From assembly GCA_021770445.1 (NCBI GenBank), contig JAETQY010000014.1:1-55518 (forward strand): a stretch of 55,518 bases of DNA, given 5' to 3'. A program made the translations under genes and the position numbers. Positions 10,045 through 19,337 of this stretch are shown here, in pieces; the stretch's first letter is position 1, and every line of letters starts with the position of its first letter. This DNA comes from Bacillota bacterium. Its GTDB lineage: Bacteria; Bacillota; Clostridia; Oscillospirales; Oscillospiraceae. Under the pieces are notes generated by a model. That model worked only from the letters and a program-made list of their open reading frames with translations, was not told where the DNA came from and searched no databases.

Positions 10045-10440
10045 GTGGCTGGCTATCTGTTTTCCAATTCCCTTTTAATGCTGGAGCGGGCCATGGGGTA
10101 TCAGTGGACCAAATTCGGTGCCATTTCCGACAATATCGTCAACGCGGAGACGCCCAACTACAAGGCGAAGTACGTCACCTTTGAGGAGGCGCTGGACGCC
10201 AGTATTCGCACCTCCCTCCAGCGCACCGACCGGCGGGCCTCCACCGTCCGGGACGCCATCGACCGCTCCCGTCCGGTGGTACATATTGCCGAGAACGAGA
10301 GCATGCGCATGGATGACAACGGGGTCAACATCACCGAGCAGGAGACGGAGGCCACCCGCACCGTCTACCAGATGCAGTACACCATGGATGCCATCAACAG
10401 CAACCTGTCCCTGATGCGCACCCTGATCCGGGGACAATAA
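10045..10440 (+). CDS. flgB: Flagellar proximal rod protein FlgB
   Basis: The 131-residue protein is a rod subunit exported by the flagellar type III system. The N-terminal rod/hook signature with ISDNIVNAETPNYKAKYVTFEEAL lies at about residues 28-50, and the C-terminal helix ends in a family-typical TMDAINSNLSLMRTLIRG. It starts at GTG with AGGAGG about eight bases upstream. It is the first gene of the operon and is followed by flgC, the classical Firmicute order. Confidence 0.93.
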   Translation: MAGYLFSNSLLMLERAMGYQWTKFGAISDNIVNAETPNYKAKYVTFEEALDASIRTSLQRTDRRASTVRDAIDRSRPVVHIAENESMRMDDNGVNITEQETEATRTVYQMQYTMDAINSNLSLMRTLIRGQ

Positions 10441-10482
10441 AAACGGCCTTGAGCGCCGCGGGAAAATATGGAGGGATGCGCT

Positions 10483-10947
10483 ATGGCATTTGTCAGCACA
10501 ATTGATGTGATCGGTTCCGGCTTTACCGCGCAGCAGCAGCGGCTGGACATCATCTCAGAGAATATCGTCAATATGAACACCACCCGAACAGAGAACGGCG
10601 AGGGACCTTACCGCCGGAAGGTGGTGGTCTTTGAGGCAGAGCAGCGGGTGGGCCGCTTCCAGCAGGTGCTGGATCAGGCCCGCTACCGCCGGCTGGGCCT
10701 CCAGCCCGCCCGAACAAAGGGCGGGGTCCGGGTGGCCGAGATCAACGAGGACCCCTCCGACTTCAAGCTGAAGTACGACCCGGAGGACCCGGACGCCAAC
10801 GAGGACGGCTATGTGGAGCTGCCCAATGTGGACCTGGTGAAGGAGATCACCGACGGTATGGCGGCCAGCCAGGCCTTCTCCGCCAATGTTACAGCCTTTA
10901 ATTTGCTAAAGAGTGTGATTTCCAAGGGACTGGAGATCGGCAAATAA
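10483..10947 (+). CDS. flgC: Flagellar proximal rod protein FlgC
   Basis: The 154-residue rod protein starts MAFVSTIDVIGSGFTAQQQR and has the signature ISENIVNMNTTR (about residues 23-34). The C-terminal segment VDLVKEITDGMAASQAFSANVTAFN is the conserved rod-family helix. The ATG at 10483 fits the family start and has GGAGGG in front; an in-frame ATG 15 bases earlier lies on this ribosome site. About 130 bases without a gene follow before fliE; no further signal is seen in them. Confidence 0.93.
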   Translation: MAFVSTIDVIGSGFTAQQQRLDIISENIVNMNTTRTENGEGPYRRKVVVFEAEQRVGRFQQVLDQARYRRLGLQPARTKGGVRVAEINEDPSDFKLKYDPEDPDANEDGYVELPNVDLVKEITDGMAASQAFSANVTAFNLLKSVISKGLEIGK

Positions 10948-11078
10948 GTTCATCTAGGTCAGGTTACATTTCCATCCGCGGGCAGGAGGCCCAAAGGCGG
11001 AAAGGCGGTCTGGCCTGGATTTGCGTTTTGGGATAGAAGAGTATGGGGCCGTTTTGGCCCGTTCAGGAGGAATATTTT

Positions 11079-11384
11079 ATGGAATTCACCCCCATCCGGC
11101 CCATCGAGCCCCTGTTTGATTCGCTGACCCAGCCGGTCCAAAAGGCGGAGGAAAACCCCGGCATGTCCATGTTTGCCAACGTGTTCCAGCAGGCCATTCA
11201 GAACGTGCGGGACACCAACGCCACCCAGGTGGACCTGGAGTACCAGCTTGCCACCGGGCAGATCGACAACCCCGCCCTGGTGACCACCGCCATCACCAAG
11301 GCCACCACAGCCGCCGAGCTACTGATGCAGATGCGCAACAAGGCTGTGGACGCCTACAATGAGCTGATGCGTATTTCCCTGTAA
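11079..11384 (+). CDS. fliE: Flagellar hook-basal body protein FliE
   Basis: The 101-residue protein joins the MS ring to the rod and is needed for export gating. The C-terminal half carries the family pattern VDLEYQLATGQIDNPALVTTAITKATTAAELLMQMRNKAVDAYNELMR. That stretch matches the end of FliE proteins. The ATG at 11079 follows AGGAGG; an upstream ATG at 11043 has no matching site. Confidence 0.93.
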   Translation: MEFTPIRPIEPLFDSLTQPVQKAEENPGMSMFANVFQQAIQNVRDTNATQVDLEYQLATGQIDNPALVTTAITKATTAAELLMQMRNKAVDAYNELMRISL

Positions 11385-11428
11385 GAGCGGAGCTCGCGCT
11401 TTAAGATAACTGGCCGGAGGGGTTCAAG

Positions 11429-13081
11429 TTGCAGACGAAACTGAAAGGCTTTTGGGAGAAGATCAAGGGCTTTTTTGCAAAACTGAATAAAAAAACCCGG
11501 ATCTTGCTGGGCGTCTGCGCGGCTGTGATCCTGGTGCTGATTATCGCAGCGGCGCTGCTGCTCAACCGGAAGGAATACGCCGACCTGTGCACCGGCCTGA
11601 CGGCCAGTGAGACCAGCTCGGTGATCTCCTTCCTCAACGACAACGGCGTGACAGACTACAAAATCAGCGGCGACAGCATTCTGGTGCCGGCAGGCCGGGA
11701 GGAGCAGCTCCAGATCCAGCTGGTGACCTCACGGACCCTGACCTCCGGGTACTTCTATGAGACCTACTTCAACAAGACGGGGACCTTCTCCACCGAGGCA
11801 GAGCGGAAAGAGGCCATGCGCATCGCCACCCAGGAGAAGCTGGAGGCCATGATCCGCCAGCTGGACGGTATCCGGGACGCCCAGGTGATCATCAGCCTGG
11901 GGACCCAGCGGGTCTATGTGCTGGACCCCCAGACCTCCGAATCCACCGCCACGGTGCTGGTCACTCCGGACGGCAATCAGCTGCTCAGCGCCGGAACGGT
12001 GGAGACCATCCGCTATATGGTGTCTCACTCGGTGCAGGCCTTGAACATCGGCGACGTCACCATTTCGGACACCAACAATAATGTATATAACGACACCGCC
12101 AGCGGTACGGGGCAGATGGCTGACGCTAACGCCTTGAAATTACAGTATGAGCAGAGCACCAACAACCAGGTGCGTATGCAGGTGCTCAACGTGCTGGAGC
12201 CCATCTACGGGCCGGGCAATGTGACCGTGGCCGTCAACACCACCGTGGACATGAGCCGTAAGGTCATCGAGTCTACCGACTACCGCCAGCCCGAGGGCTC
12301 GGTGGAGGGCGGCGGTCTTATCGGCCATGAGGAGTGGTTCTGGGTCAGGGGTATCGACGGCACCACCGCCCAGGGCGGCACCGTGGGCACCTCCACCAAC
12401 TCCGACATTCCCTACTACCCAGACTATGTCCCGCCCGGAACGGGGACCGGGGATTACGACAGCGGCAGCGGGAGCCGGGACGGCCATATCAGCTCCACCG
12501 TGACCCAGCAGGAGGTGTGGGCCGGCACTATCACCGACCTGAAGGTGGCCGTGACCATCAACCAGGACGCCAGGAACTCCGGCTCGGTGGGCCTGGAGCA
12601 GCTGACCCGCCAGGTGGCCGTGGCCGCCGGCGTCGGCACCGACCCCGAGGTGATGGACGGCTGCGTCAACGTGCTGATCGCGCCCTTCAATGTGGATATG
12701 CCCGACAACGCGCCCAGCGGCATCCTGGCCTTCCTGGCCGACTTGGAGGACTGGGTGGTATACGCCGCCATCGCCGGAGTGGTGCTGTTCTTCATCCTGC
12801 TGATTATCATTCTGCTGCTGCGCCGCAGAGCCAAGAAGAGGAAGCTGGCCAAGCAGGCGGCCCTGGAGGCCGAGATGCGGGCGGCCGAGGAGGCCGCAGC
12901 AGCCGAGGCGGCAGCCGCTGTTATCGCGGCGGCTCCCACCGGCGGCGCCGATATTATGGAGGTCAACACCGAGAAGAGCATGGAGCTGCGTAAGAATGTC
13001 CGGCAGTTCGCCCAGAACAACCCGGAGATCGCTGCTCAGATGGTGAAGGCCTGGCTGAAGGGGGAAGATACCAGTGCCTGA
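11429..13081 (+). CDS. fliF: Flagellar MS-ring protein FliF
   Basis: The 550-residue protein forms the membrane ring on which the rotor is built. TM1 lies at about residues 24-46 and TM2 at about 453-475, with periplasmic YscJ/FliF ring-building domains between. A Gly/Ser-rich loop at about 310-350 is typical. The C-terminus KSMELRKNVRQFAQNNPEIA is the FliG-binding tail. A TTG start is used with GGAGGG eight bases upstream. The end overlaps fliG by eight bases. Confidence 0.95.
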   Translation: MQTKLKGFWEKIKGFFAKLNKKTRILLGVCAAVILVLIIAAALLLNRKEYADLCTGLTASETSSVISFLNDNGVTDYKISGDSILVPAGREEQLQIQLVTSRTLTSGYFYETYFNKTGTFSTEAERKEAMRIATQEKLEAMIRQLDGIRDAQVIISLGTQRVYVLDPQTSESTATVLVTPDGNQLLSAGTVETIRYMVSHSVQALNIGDVTISDTNNNVYNDTASGTGQMADANALKLQYEQSTNNQVRMQVLNVLEPIYGPGNVTVAVNTTVDMSRKVIESTDYRQPEGSVEGGGLIGHEEWFWVRGIDGTTAQGGTVGTSTNSDIPYYPDYVPPGTGTGDYDSGSGSRDGHISSTVTQQEVWAGTITDLKVAVTINQDARNSGSVGLEQLTRQVAVAAGVGTDPEVMDGCVNVLIAPFNVDMPDNAPSGILAFLADLEDWVVYAAIAGVVLFFILLIIILLLRRRAKKRKLAKQAALEAEMRAAEEAAAAEAAAAVIAAAPTGGADIMEVNTEKSMELRKNVRQFAQNNPEIAAQMVKAWLKGEDTSA

Positions 13082-14090
13082 ATTGACAAAGGTTGAGCTG
13101 ACCCCCCCGCAGAAGGCGGCGGCTGTGATCGTCTCCCTGGGGGCGGATAAGGCCTCTGGCCTGTACCAGTACATGGAGCCGGAGGAGATCGAGGCCCTTA
13201 CCCTGGAGGTGGCCCGTCTCGGAATGCTAGATTCCGAGCAGACCGAGGCGGTACTCACCGAGTTTTACCAGAACTGCCTGACCAGCAAGGCGGTGACAGA
13301 GGGCGGCCTTGAGTACGCCCGCACCGTGCTGGAGAAGGCCTTCGGCAATCAGACAGCCCTGGCCCTGCTGGAGAAGGTGACCAAGTCCCTGAAGAACCGG
13401 GAATTTGCCTTCCTGGACAAGGCGGACGTCAAGGCGCTGTACTCCGCACTGCAGAACGAGCGTCCCCAGACGGTGGCCCTGGTGCTGTCCTATGTGGACC
13501 CGGACAAGGCCGCCGGCGTCATCGAGCAGCTGGAACCCCGCCGCCAGATCAGAGTGGTGGAGGCCATCGCCACCATGGAGAGCGCCTCCCCCACCGCCAT
13601 CAAGACCATCGAGGCGGAGATGGAGCGCAAGTTCTCCAGCATCATTACCCAGTCCAACGTCAAGGTGGGCGGTATCGACTACGTGGCCGGCATCATGAAC
13701 AATTTGGACCGGTCCAGCGAGAAATCCATCTTCGACGGCCTGTCTGCCCAGAATGCCGACCTGGCGGAGGAGATCCGCAAGCGGATGTTCGTGTTCGAGG
13801 ACATCATCACCATGGACGACCGCTCCGTGCAGCGCTTCGTCCGGGACTGCGACCCAAGAGACCTGGTGCTGGCCCTCAAGACGGCCAACGCCGACGTGGC
13901 CAACAAGCTGTTTACCAACATGTCTGCCCGTATGGCCGAGAGCATCCGGGACGACCTGGAGGTTACCACAAATGTCCGTATGAAGGACGTGGAGGACGCC
14001 CAGCAGCGTATCGTGGGCGTCATCCGGGATTTGGAGGAGAGAAACGAGATCATCATCATGAAGGGCGGAAAGGACGATATCATTGCGTAA
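13074..14090 (+). CDS. fliG: Flagellar motor switch protein FliG
   Basis: The 338-residue C-ring protein couples stators to rotor rotation. The middle domain carries the conserved NERPQTVALVLSYVDPDKA motif near residue 128. The C-terminal domain has the charged torque helix DRSVQRFVRDCDPRDLVLAL with Arg and Asp residues that contact MotA. It starts at a GTG that overlaps the end of fliF and ends overlapping fliH by eight bases. Confidence 0.95.
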   Translation: MPELTKVELTPPQKAAAVIVSLGADKASGLYQYMEPEEIEALTLEVARLGMLDSEQTEAVLTEFYQNCLTSKAVTEGGLEYARTVLEKAFGNQTALALLEKVTKSLKNREFAFLDKADVKALYSALQNERPQTVALVLSYVDPDKAAGVIEQLEPRRQIRVVEAIATMESASPTAIKTIEAEMERKFSSIITQSNVKVGGIDYVAGIMNNLDRSSEKSIFDGLSAQNADLAEEIRKRMFVFEDIITMDDRSVQRFVRDCDPRDLVLALKTANADVANKLFTNMSARMAESIRDDLEVTTNVRMKDVEDAQQRIVGVIRDLEERNEIIIMKGGKDDIIA

Positions 14091-14985
14091 CATCCTGAAG
14101 GGCTTCCTGGAGCCCCAGGCGGAGAAGTACATTCTGCCTGACGCCAGCGATATCCACTTTGAAGAGGGTATCTCGGACTTCCAGCTCCCTTCCCTGGACG
14201 AGGAGGAAGAGCCGCTCCCCCCGGAGGAGCCCCAGCCGGAGGCGGTGGACATCACCATCGGGGAGGAGGAGCCCGGAACACCGGAGCCTGAGCCGGAACC
14301 GGAACAGCCAGAGAAGCCGAAGAGCCCGGAGACCCCTGTACACTACGCCCAGCTCCAGGCCGAGCTAATCTTGAACAAGGCACGGGAGGAAGCGGAAGCG
14401 CTTCTGGCCCAGGCCCGGGAGCAGGCACTGGCCGAGCAGGAGGAGATCCGGGCGGGCGCCCGAGACGAGGGCTACCGGGACGGCTACGCCCAGGGTACCG
14501 CCAAGGCCATGAGCGACGCGGTCCGGGACCGGGAGGCCACCGCCGCCCGGCTGGAGAAGGAGGTCCAGTCCTTTTTGGAAAAGGCCTCCCTGGCCCGGGA
14601 GGAGATGATCCTCCAGAGCCGGGATGAGCTGGTGGAGCTGTGCCTGGCCATCGCCGAGAAGGTGGTGCGGGTCAGTCTAAAGAGCAGCAGCGAAGTGATC
14701 GTCCGCATGATCCAGACGGCCACCGAGCGGATGAAGCGGCAGGAGTGGGTACATATCTATATCTCCGGCTGCGACGTCCGCCAGCTTTCCAAAATATCCC
14801 CGGCCCTCACCACCACCCTGGGCGCCCTGTCCCAGCACATCAAGATCATCCCCATGGGGGACGGCGAGGACGGCACCTGTATCGTGGAGACGCCGGAGGA
14901 GATCGTGGACGCCAGTGTATCCACCCAGATGTCCAACGTCCGGGACGTGATCCGGGACCAGATGGGCGTCCAGTGGCCCCAATAA
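14083..14985 (+). CDS. fliH: Flagellar assembly protein FliH
   Basis: The 300-residue protein regulates the export ATPase FliI. A low-complexity acidic, Pro-rich segment spans about residues 40-85. A long helix with Glu/Ala/Arg (about 90-190) and a conserved C-terminal FliH/HrpE domain (SRDELVELCLAIAEKVVRVS onward) follow. It starts at TTG inside the end of fliG, so expression depends on translational coupling. The length is somewhat larger than usual because of the acidic insert. Confidence 0.88.
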   Translation: MRNILKGFLEPQAEKYILPDASDIHFEEGISDFQLPSLDEEEEPLPPEEPQPEAVDITIGEEEPGTPEPEPEPEQPEKPKSPETPVHYAQLQAELILNKAREEAEALLAQAREQALAEQEEIRAGARDEGYRDGYAQGTAKAMSDAVRDREATAARLEKEVQSFLEKASLAREEMILQSRDELVELCLAIAEKVVRVSLKSSSEVIVRMIQTATERMKRQEWVHIYISGCDVRQLSKISPALTTTLGALSQHIKIIPMGDGEDGTCIVETPEEIVDASVSTQMSNVRDVIRDQMGVQWPQ

Positions 14986-14997
14986 AGGAGAGACCGT

Positions 14998-16299
14998 ATG
15001 TTTCGGGAGCTGATTCCCGCGGTCCGCTCCGCCGAGACGGTGGGCCGGACCGGGAAAATCGAAAATATCGTGGGCATGTCCATTGAGGCCTCCGGCGGCC
15101 GGGCCGCCATCGGCGATATCTGCCGCATCTACTCCAACGAGTCGGGCGGCCAGATTCCCGCCGAGGTGGTGGGCTTCAAGAACGACCACATTCTCTTAAT
15201 GCCCTATGCCAACATGAGCGGCATTTCCGCGGGCAACTTCGTCCGCAACACCGGCAAGCGCCTCACCCTTCCGGTGGGACCCTTTCTGCGGGGGCGGGTG
15301 ATCAACGCCCTGGGCCAGCCCATTGACGGCGGCGAGCCCTTTCAGCGGGCTGACACCTTCTCTGTGGACAGCAGCTACATAAACCCCATGTCCCGTCCCC
15401 CCATCCGGGAGCGGATGGAGTTCGGCGTGAAGGCCATCGACAGCCTGCTCACCATCGGCAAGGGACAGCGTATCGGCATCTTCGCCGGCTCCGGCGTGGG
15501 CAAATCCACCCTGATGGGCATGATCGCCAAGAACGTCAAAGCGGACATCAACGTCATCGCCCTGGTGGGCGAGCGTGGCCGCGAGGTTCTGGAGTTCATG
15601 CAGAAGGACCTGGGGGAGGAGGGCATGCGCCGAAGCGTGCTGGTGGTCGCCACCAGCGATCAGCCCGCCATGCTGCGGATGAAATGTCCCAGCGTGGCTA
15701 CCAGCATCGCCGAGTACTTCTCCAGCCAGGGCTACGACGTGCTGCTGATGATGGACTCCCTCACCCGGTTCGCCATGGCCCAGCGGGAGATCGGCCTGGC
15801 TATCGGGGAGCCGCCGGTGGCCAGAGGGTATACCCCCTCCATGTACGCTGAGATGCCCAAGCTGCTGGAGCGCAGCGGAAACTTTGAAAAGGGTTCTATT
15901 ACCGGAGTCTACACCGTATTGGTAGAGGGCGACGATACCAACGAGCCCATCGCTGACACGGTCCGCGGTATCCTGGACGGACACATCGTCCTGTCCCGAG
16001 CCCTGGCCAACTCCAACCACTTCCCCGCCATCGACGTGGGGGCCAGCATCTCCCGTCTGATGGTGGAGATTGTCTCCCCGGAGCACCGGAAGCTGGCCGG
16101 AGAGCTGAGAGATATCATGGGCGTGTACGAGAAGAACGCCGACCTGGTGTCCATCGGTGCCTACAAGGCGGGGACCAACCCCAAGCTGGACCACGCCCTG
16201 ACTAAGATGGACGCCATCAACCAGTTTTTGATGCAGGGCACCGATGAGGCCTTCTCCTACGAGGAGAGTTTGGCCGAGATGGAACGTATCCTGAGATAG
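14998..16299 (+). CDS. fliI: Flagellum-specific ATP synthase FliI
   Basis: The 433-residue export ATPase is related to F1 beta. Walker A GSGVGKST lies near residues 163-170, Walker B VLLMMDSLTRFA near 248, and GEPPVARGYTPSM is the conserved family loop. ATP hydrolysis helps release cargo from chaperones at the gate. Its ATG follows AAAGGAGAG, 12 bases after fliH. Confidence 0.96.
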   Translation: MFRELIPAVRSAETVGRTGKIENIVGMSIEASGGRAAIGDICRIYSNESGGQIPAEVVGFKNDHILLMPYANMSGISAGNFVRNTGKRLTLPVGPFLRGRVINALGQPIDGGEPFQRADTFSVDSSYINPMSRPPIRERMEFGVKAIDSLLTIGKGQRIGIFAGSGVGKSTLMGMIAKNVKADINVIALVGERGREVLEFMQKDLGEEGMRRSVLVVATSDQPAMLRMKCPSVATSIAEYFSSQGYDVLLMMDSLTRFAMAQREIGLAIGEPPVARGYTPSMYAEMPKLLERSGNFEKGSITGVYTVLVEGDDTNEPIADTVRGILDGHIVLSRALANSNHFPAIDVGASISRLMVEIVSPEHRKLAGELRDIMGVYEKNADLVSIGAYKAGTNPKLDHALTKMDAINQFLMQGTDEAFSYEESLAEMERILR

Positions 16300-16325
16300 A
16301 CCATATAAAGGAGTGGGCGCCACCT

Positions 16326-16778
16326 ATGAAAAAGTTCCGCTTCTCACTGGAGACAGTTTTGGACTATAAGCAGCAGGCCTTGGATTCCCTCCGGGCGGAG
16401 CACGCGGCCATCCTGGCCCAGGTGCGGGCCCAGGAGGAAGTGATCGAGGGCCTGGAGGAGGAGCACCGTCAGGCGGACGCGGATTTCACCCAGCGCAAGC
16501 TGGAGGGGATCAACATTGTGGACGCCATGAGCTACGAGACCTACCTGCGCTCCCTGGAGCAGAAGCTTCGGGAGGAGTACCGGAAGCTGGAGCGGCTGCG
16601 GCACACAGAGGAGCAGAAGCGTACCCAGGTGGTGGAGGCCCGGAAGGAGACGGCCACCATCGAGAAGCTGAAGGAGCATAAGCTGGCCAGCTACCGCAAG
16701 GCGGAGCAGAAGGACGAGGAACAGCGCATCGAGGAGTTTGTCTCCACCGCCCGCGCCATGGCGGCAATGGGCATGTAA
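16326..16778 (+). CDS. fliJ: Flagellar export protein FliJ
   Basis: The 150-residue, almost fully helical protein has the N-terminal FRFSLETVLDYKQQALDSL pattern of FliJ and long antiparallel coiled coils. FliJ sits in the FliI hexamer like the gamma subunit of F1 and links it to FlhA. The position after fliI supports this. Confidence 0.9.
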   Translation: MKKFRFSLETVLDYKQQALDSLRAEHAAILAQVRAQEEVIEGLEEEHRQADADFTQRKLEGINIVDAMSYETYLRSLEQKLREEYRKLERLRHTEEQKRTQVVEARKETATIEKLKEHKLASYRKAEQKDEEQRIEEFVSTARAMAAMGM

Positions 16779-16840
16779 CAAAGGGAGCGACACGGTTTCG
16801 TGTTTCTCTATATATGGGTCACAGGAAGGAGGTGAACGCA

Positions 16841-17368
16841 ATGAGTACGCCGCTTTCATTCTGTGACATCAGCGCACGGTATGGGCAGACGCCCGCTCCT
16901 CAGCAGAGCATCGAGGAGCAGACCGGCTGGAACCCCAGGCAGCTCTTTTTGGACTATCTGCAAAAGGTCCGAGACCAGCGGGAGGAGAACGCCAAGCACG
17001 CCGAAGAGGACGCCCTGATGGCCATGATCGACGCCATGAACGCATCTGAGGAGGATCAGGCGTCGGGCAAGACGGAGCGAACTCTGACCAGCGCCCTGGC
17101 AAACGCGGGGAAAGCCATCACAGATCAGTCCACGGAAATCCTGGAGGACGGCACTAAGCGGGTGACATGGGTGGACCCCACTCAGACCCTGACCGTCCAA
17201 GCTATGCTGTCCTGTCTGGGCGACCGGTTCAATTTTGAACAGGTTGACGAGATTCAGGAGAATCAGGACAAGGCCCAGGAGAATCAGGAGCAGGAGACCG
17301 AAAAGGGGCCCCAGGAAGTCACAGAAGCGCGCGACCCCAGCGACACCATTGACCCGAACAGTATTTGA
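16841..17368 (+). CDS. Unrecognized protein between fliJ and fliK
   Basis: The 175-residue protein is not recognized. It starts at an ATG six bases after AAGGAGGTG. The middle contains a possible folded core with DGTKRVTWVDPTQTLTVQAM (about residues 105-124) and a charged Gln/Glu-rich tail (about 135-160). No signal peptide or TM segment is seen. It sits inside the flagellar operon with fliK starting 17 bases after its stop, so a role in export or hook assembly, perhaps as a partner of FliK, is plausible but unproven. Codon use matches its neighbours. Confidence 0.7.
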   Translation: MSTPLSFCDISARYGQTPAPQQSIEEQTGWNPRQLFLDYLQKVRDQREENAKHAEEDALMAMIDAMNASEEDQASGKTERTLTSALANAGKAITDQSTEILEDGTKRVTWVDPTQTLTVQAMLSCLGDRFNFEQVDEIQENQDKAQENQEQETEKGPQEVTEARDPSDTIDPNSI

Positions 17369-17385
17369 AAGGAGGTGAAAGAGAC

Positions 17386-18552
17386 ATGAATGTAAACGAC
17401 CAATGGATGCTGGAGAAGATGCAGCAGATGGCCGCCAACATGGCCGCGTCCCTGCCCCAGGCTGGACAGAACACCGATACCCCCGAGACCGGGAAGGGCG
17501 AGAGCTTCAAGGACATGATGGATAAGGCCAAGGACCAGAAGGTGGAGGCCCCCAAGAAGAGCGATCCTGTCCAGAAGAGGGAACCGGTCCAGAAGACCGA
17601 GAGCAAGGTCGTCACCGACATGAAGGACCCCCGGATCAAGGCGATGGACCCCGCCACTCAGGCGCAGATCGCGGCGGGCTTCCTGACTCCGTTGGAGACG
17701 GAAAGCGGCGATCTTCTGCTTCGGATTGACACCATGCCCGGCGCGGTGATCATCCCCACGCTGCCCAACGGAGAGATCGACTGGAGCAAGCCCTTTGTGC
17801 TGACCAACAGCGACGGCGAGCAGTTTGAGGTCTACCTGAACCAGGGGGACGGCGAGTGCAAGCTGTTTCAGCTTACCGACAACGGAAGGAAGCAGCTCGA
17901 CCTCTTCCCGGAGCAGCCAAAGCTGGACCTTTTGGGCGATCCCAAGGGCCTGGACATGACGGTGGTCACCAGAGAAGGCAAGGCCACCACGCTACGGGAG
18001 GCTATGGCGGAGTTCGACGACCAGGACGATACCGATCTGGACGCCTTGGCCATGGCGGACAGACAGCCCTTGTTCAAGGACGTGAAGGCCACACCTGTCA
18101 AGGTGGGCGACAACTTCCAGCTGGATACCCAGCAGCCCGACATGGAGGCCAAGCTGGCCGACGCCATTCGCTTCGCGGCCCAGCAGGGACTGCGGCAGAT
18201 CGAGATTAAGCTCAGCCCTGAGAACCTTGGTAGCCTCACCGTCAAGCTGACCCAGGCGGCCGACGGCACCCTTCAGGTAGTGCTCCAGACGGCCAATGCC
18301 AAGGCGGCCAACCTGCTCAGCCAGCACGCTGAAGGTCTGAACGCGGCGCTCCAGGGCTACAGCCAGAACGGCGAGGTCCATGTGGAGGTCCAGCGGAGCG
18401 ACGACAGCCAGCAGGCCCAGCAGCAGCAACAGCAGCAGACCGACCCCAACGGCCACAACCGGCAGAGCCAGCAGCAACAGCAGCGGCAGGAGGAGCAACA
18501 CAGCGGCGACTTTCTCCAGAAGCTCCGGCTGGGACTGTTCGAGGACATATAA
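17386..18552 (+). CDS. fliK: Flagellar hook-length control protein FliK
   Basis: The 388-residue protein has a disordered N-terminus and the conserved C-terminal Flg_hook domain (RQIEIKLSPENLGSLTVKL at about residues 270-288, then LQTANAKAANLLSQHAEGL). A Gln-rich tail (about 343-372) follows. FliK measures hook length and switches FlhB specificity. The ATG at 17386 is chosen because AAGGAGGTG lies eight bases upstream; a TTG 21 bases earlier sits on this site. Confidence 0.9.
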   Translation: MNVNDQWMLEKMQQMAANMAASLPQAGQNTDTPETGKGESFKDMMDKAKDQKVEAPKKSDPVQKREPVQKTESKVVTDMKDPRIKAMDPATQAQIAAGFLTPLETESGDLLLRIDTMPGAVIIPTLPNGEIDWSKPFVLTNSDGEQFEVYLNQGDGECKLFQLTDNGRKQLDLFPEQPKLDLLGDPKGLDMTVVTREGKATTLREAMAEFDDQDDTDLDALAMADRQPLFKDVKATPVKVGDNFQLDTQQPDMEAKLADAIRFAAQQGLRQIEIKLSPENLGSLTVKLTQAADGTLQVVLQTANAKAANLLSQHAEGLNAALQGYSQNGEVHVEVQRSDDSQQAQQQQQQQTDPNGHNRQSQQQQQRQEEQHSGDFLQKLRLGLFEDI

Positions 18553-18575
18553 ACTTTAACGGAGGTGAAACGAAA

Positions 18576-19265
18576 ATGGCAGATTCTACGATTCAGAGCG
18601 GGGTTGATCTCCTAAACCGCTATTCGACCAACAGCACCAATACCGACTACGACGCCTATGTCAACCGCTGGGAGGAGAAGGAGAAGGAGGACGCGCTCTA
18701 CGAGGACAGAAGCACCTTATCCTTTACCGATATGCTCAGCCTGATGGTGGCCCAATTCCAGAACCAGACCATGGACAACCAGGCCAGCACCACCGACATG
18801 ATGAACCAGCTGGTGCAGATGAGCTCCATGCAGGCCATGACCGAGATGACCAGCAACATTAAAGAGCTGGCTCTGGCCAACGTGATGACCTACGCCGCCT
18901 CCCTGGTGGGCAAGACGGTCACCGTGGGCGTGTATAACGAGAAGACCAAGGAGATAGACGAGATCGTGGGCGTGGTGCAGGGCACCGGCACCTACGACGG
19001 CCAGCAGGTCATCTACCTGGACAACGGAAAGGGCTACTTCCTCAGCGACATCATGGCCGTTGGCACGCTGCCTCCCAAGGAGGAAAAACCTGAGGAGCCC
19101 GGAGACGGCGACAAGGGCGACGGTGACGTCGGAGGTGTGGACGGCTCTGGAGACGGCGACAAGGACGACGGCGCCGGCGGCGTGGATGGCTCTGGAGATA
19201 CCGACGGAGCCGGCGATACCGGGAATACCGGAGACGGCGGCGACGCAGGCGAGGGCAAAAGCTGA
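18576..19265 (+). CDS. flgD: Flagellar hook capping protein FlgD
   Basis: The 229-residue scaffold protein guides hook polymerization. The N-terminal FlgD domain is clear (LSFTDMLSLMVAQFQNQTMD, about residues 47-66), followed by a short SH3/FlgD-Ig-like segment (VGKTVTVGVYNEKTKE). The last 60 residues are a GDGD/VDGSGDGDKDDG tract, very acidic and Gly-rich, which is unusual for FlgD. GGAGGTG lies upstream of the ATG. Confidence 0.92.
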   Translation: MADSTIQSGVDLLNRYSTNSTNTDYDAYVNRWEEKEKEDALYEDRSTLSFTDMLSLMVAQFQNQTMDNQASTTDMMNQLVQMSSMQAMTEMTSNIKELALANVMTYAASLVGKTVTVGVYNEKTKEIDEIVGVVQGTGTYDGQQVIYLDNGKGYFLSDIMAVGTLPPKEEKPEEPGDGDKGDGDVGGVDGSGDGDKDDGAGGVDGSGDTDGAGDTGNTGDGGDAGEGKS

Positions 19266-19337
19266 AAGCTGAGATCGGGAGGGAATCCGGTCTTACCCAA
19301 ATCGCGGACAGGATGTCCGGAAAGTTGAGGAAGCACT

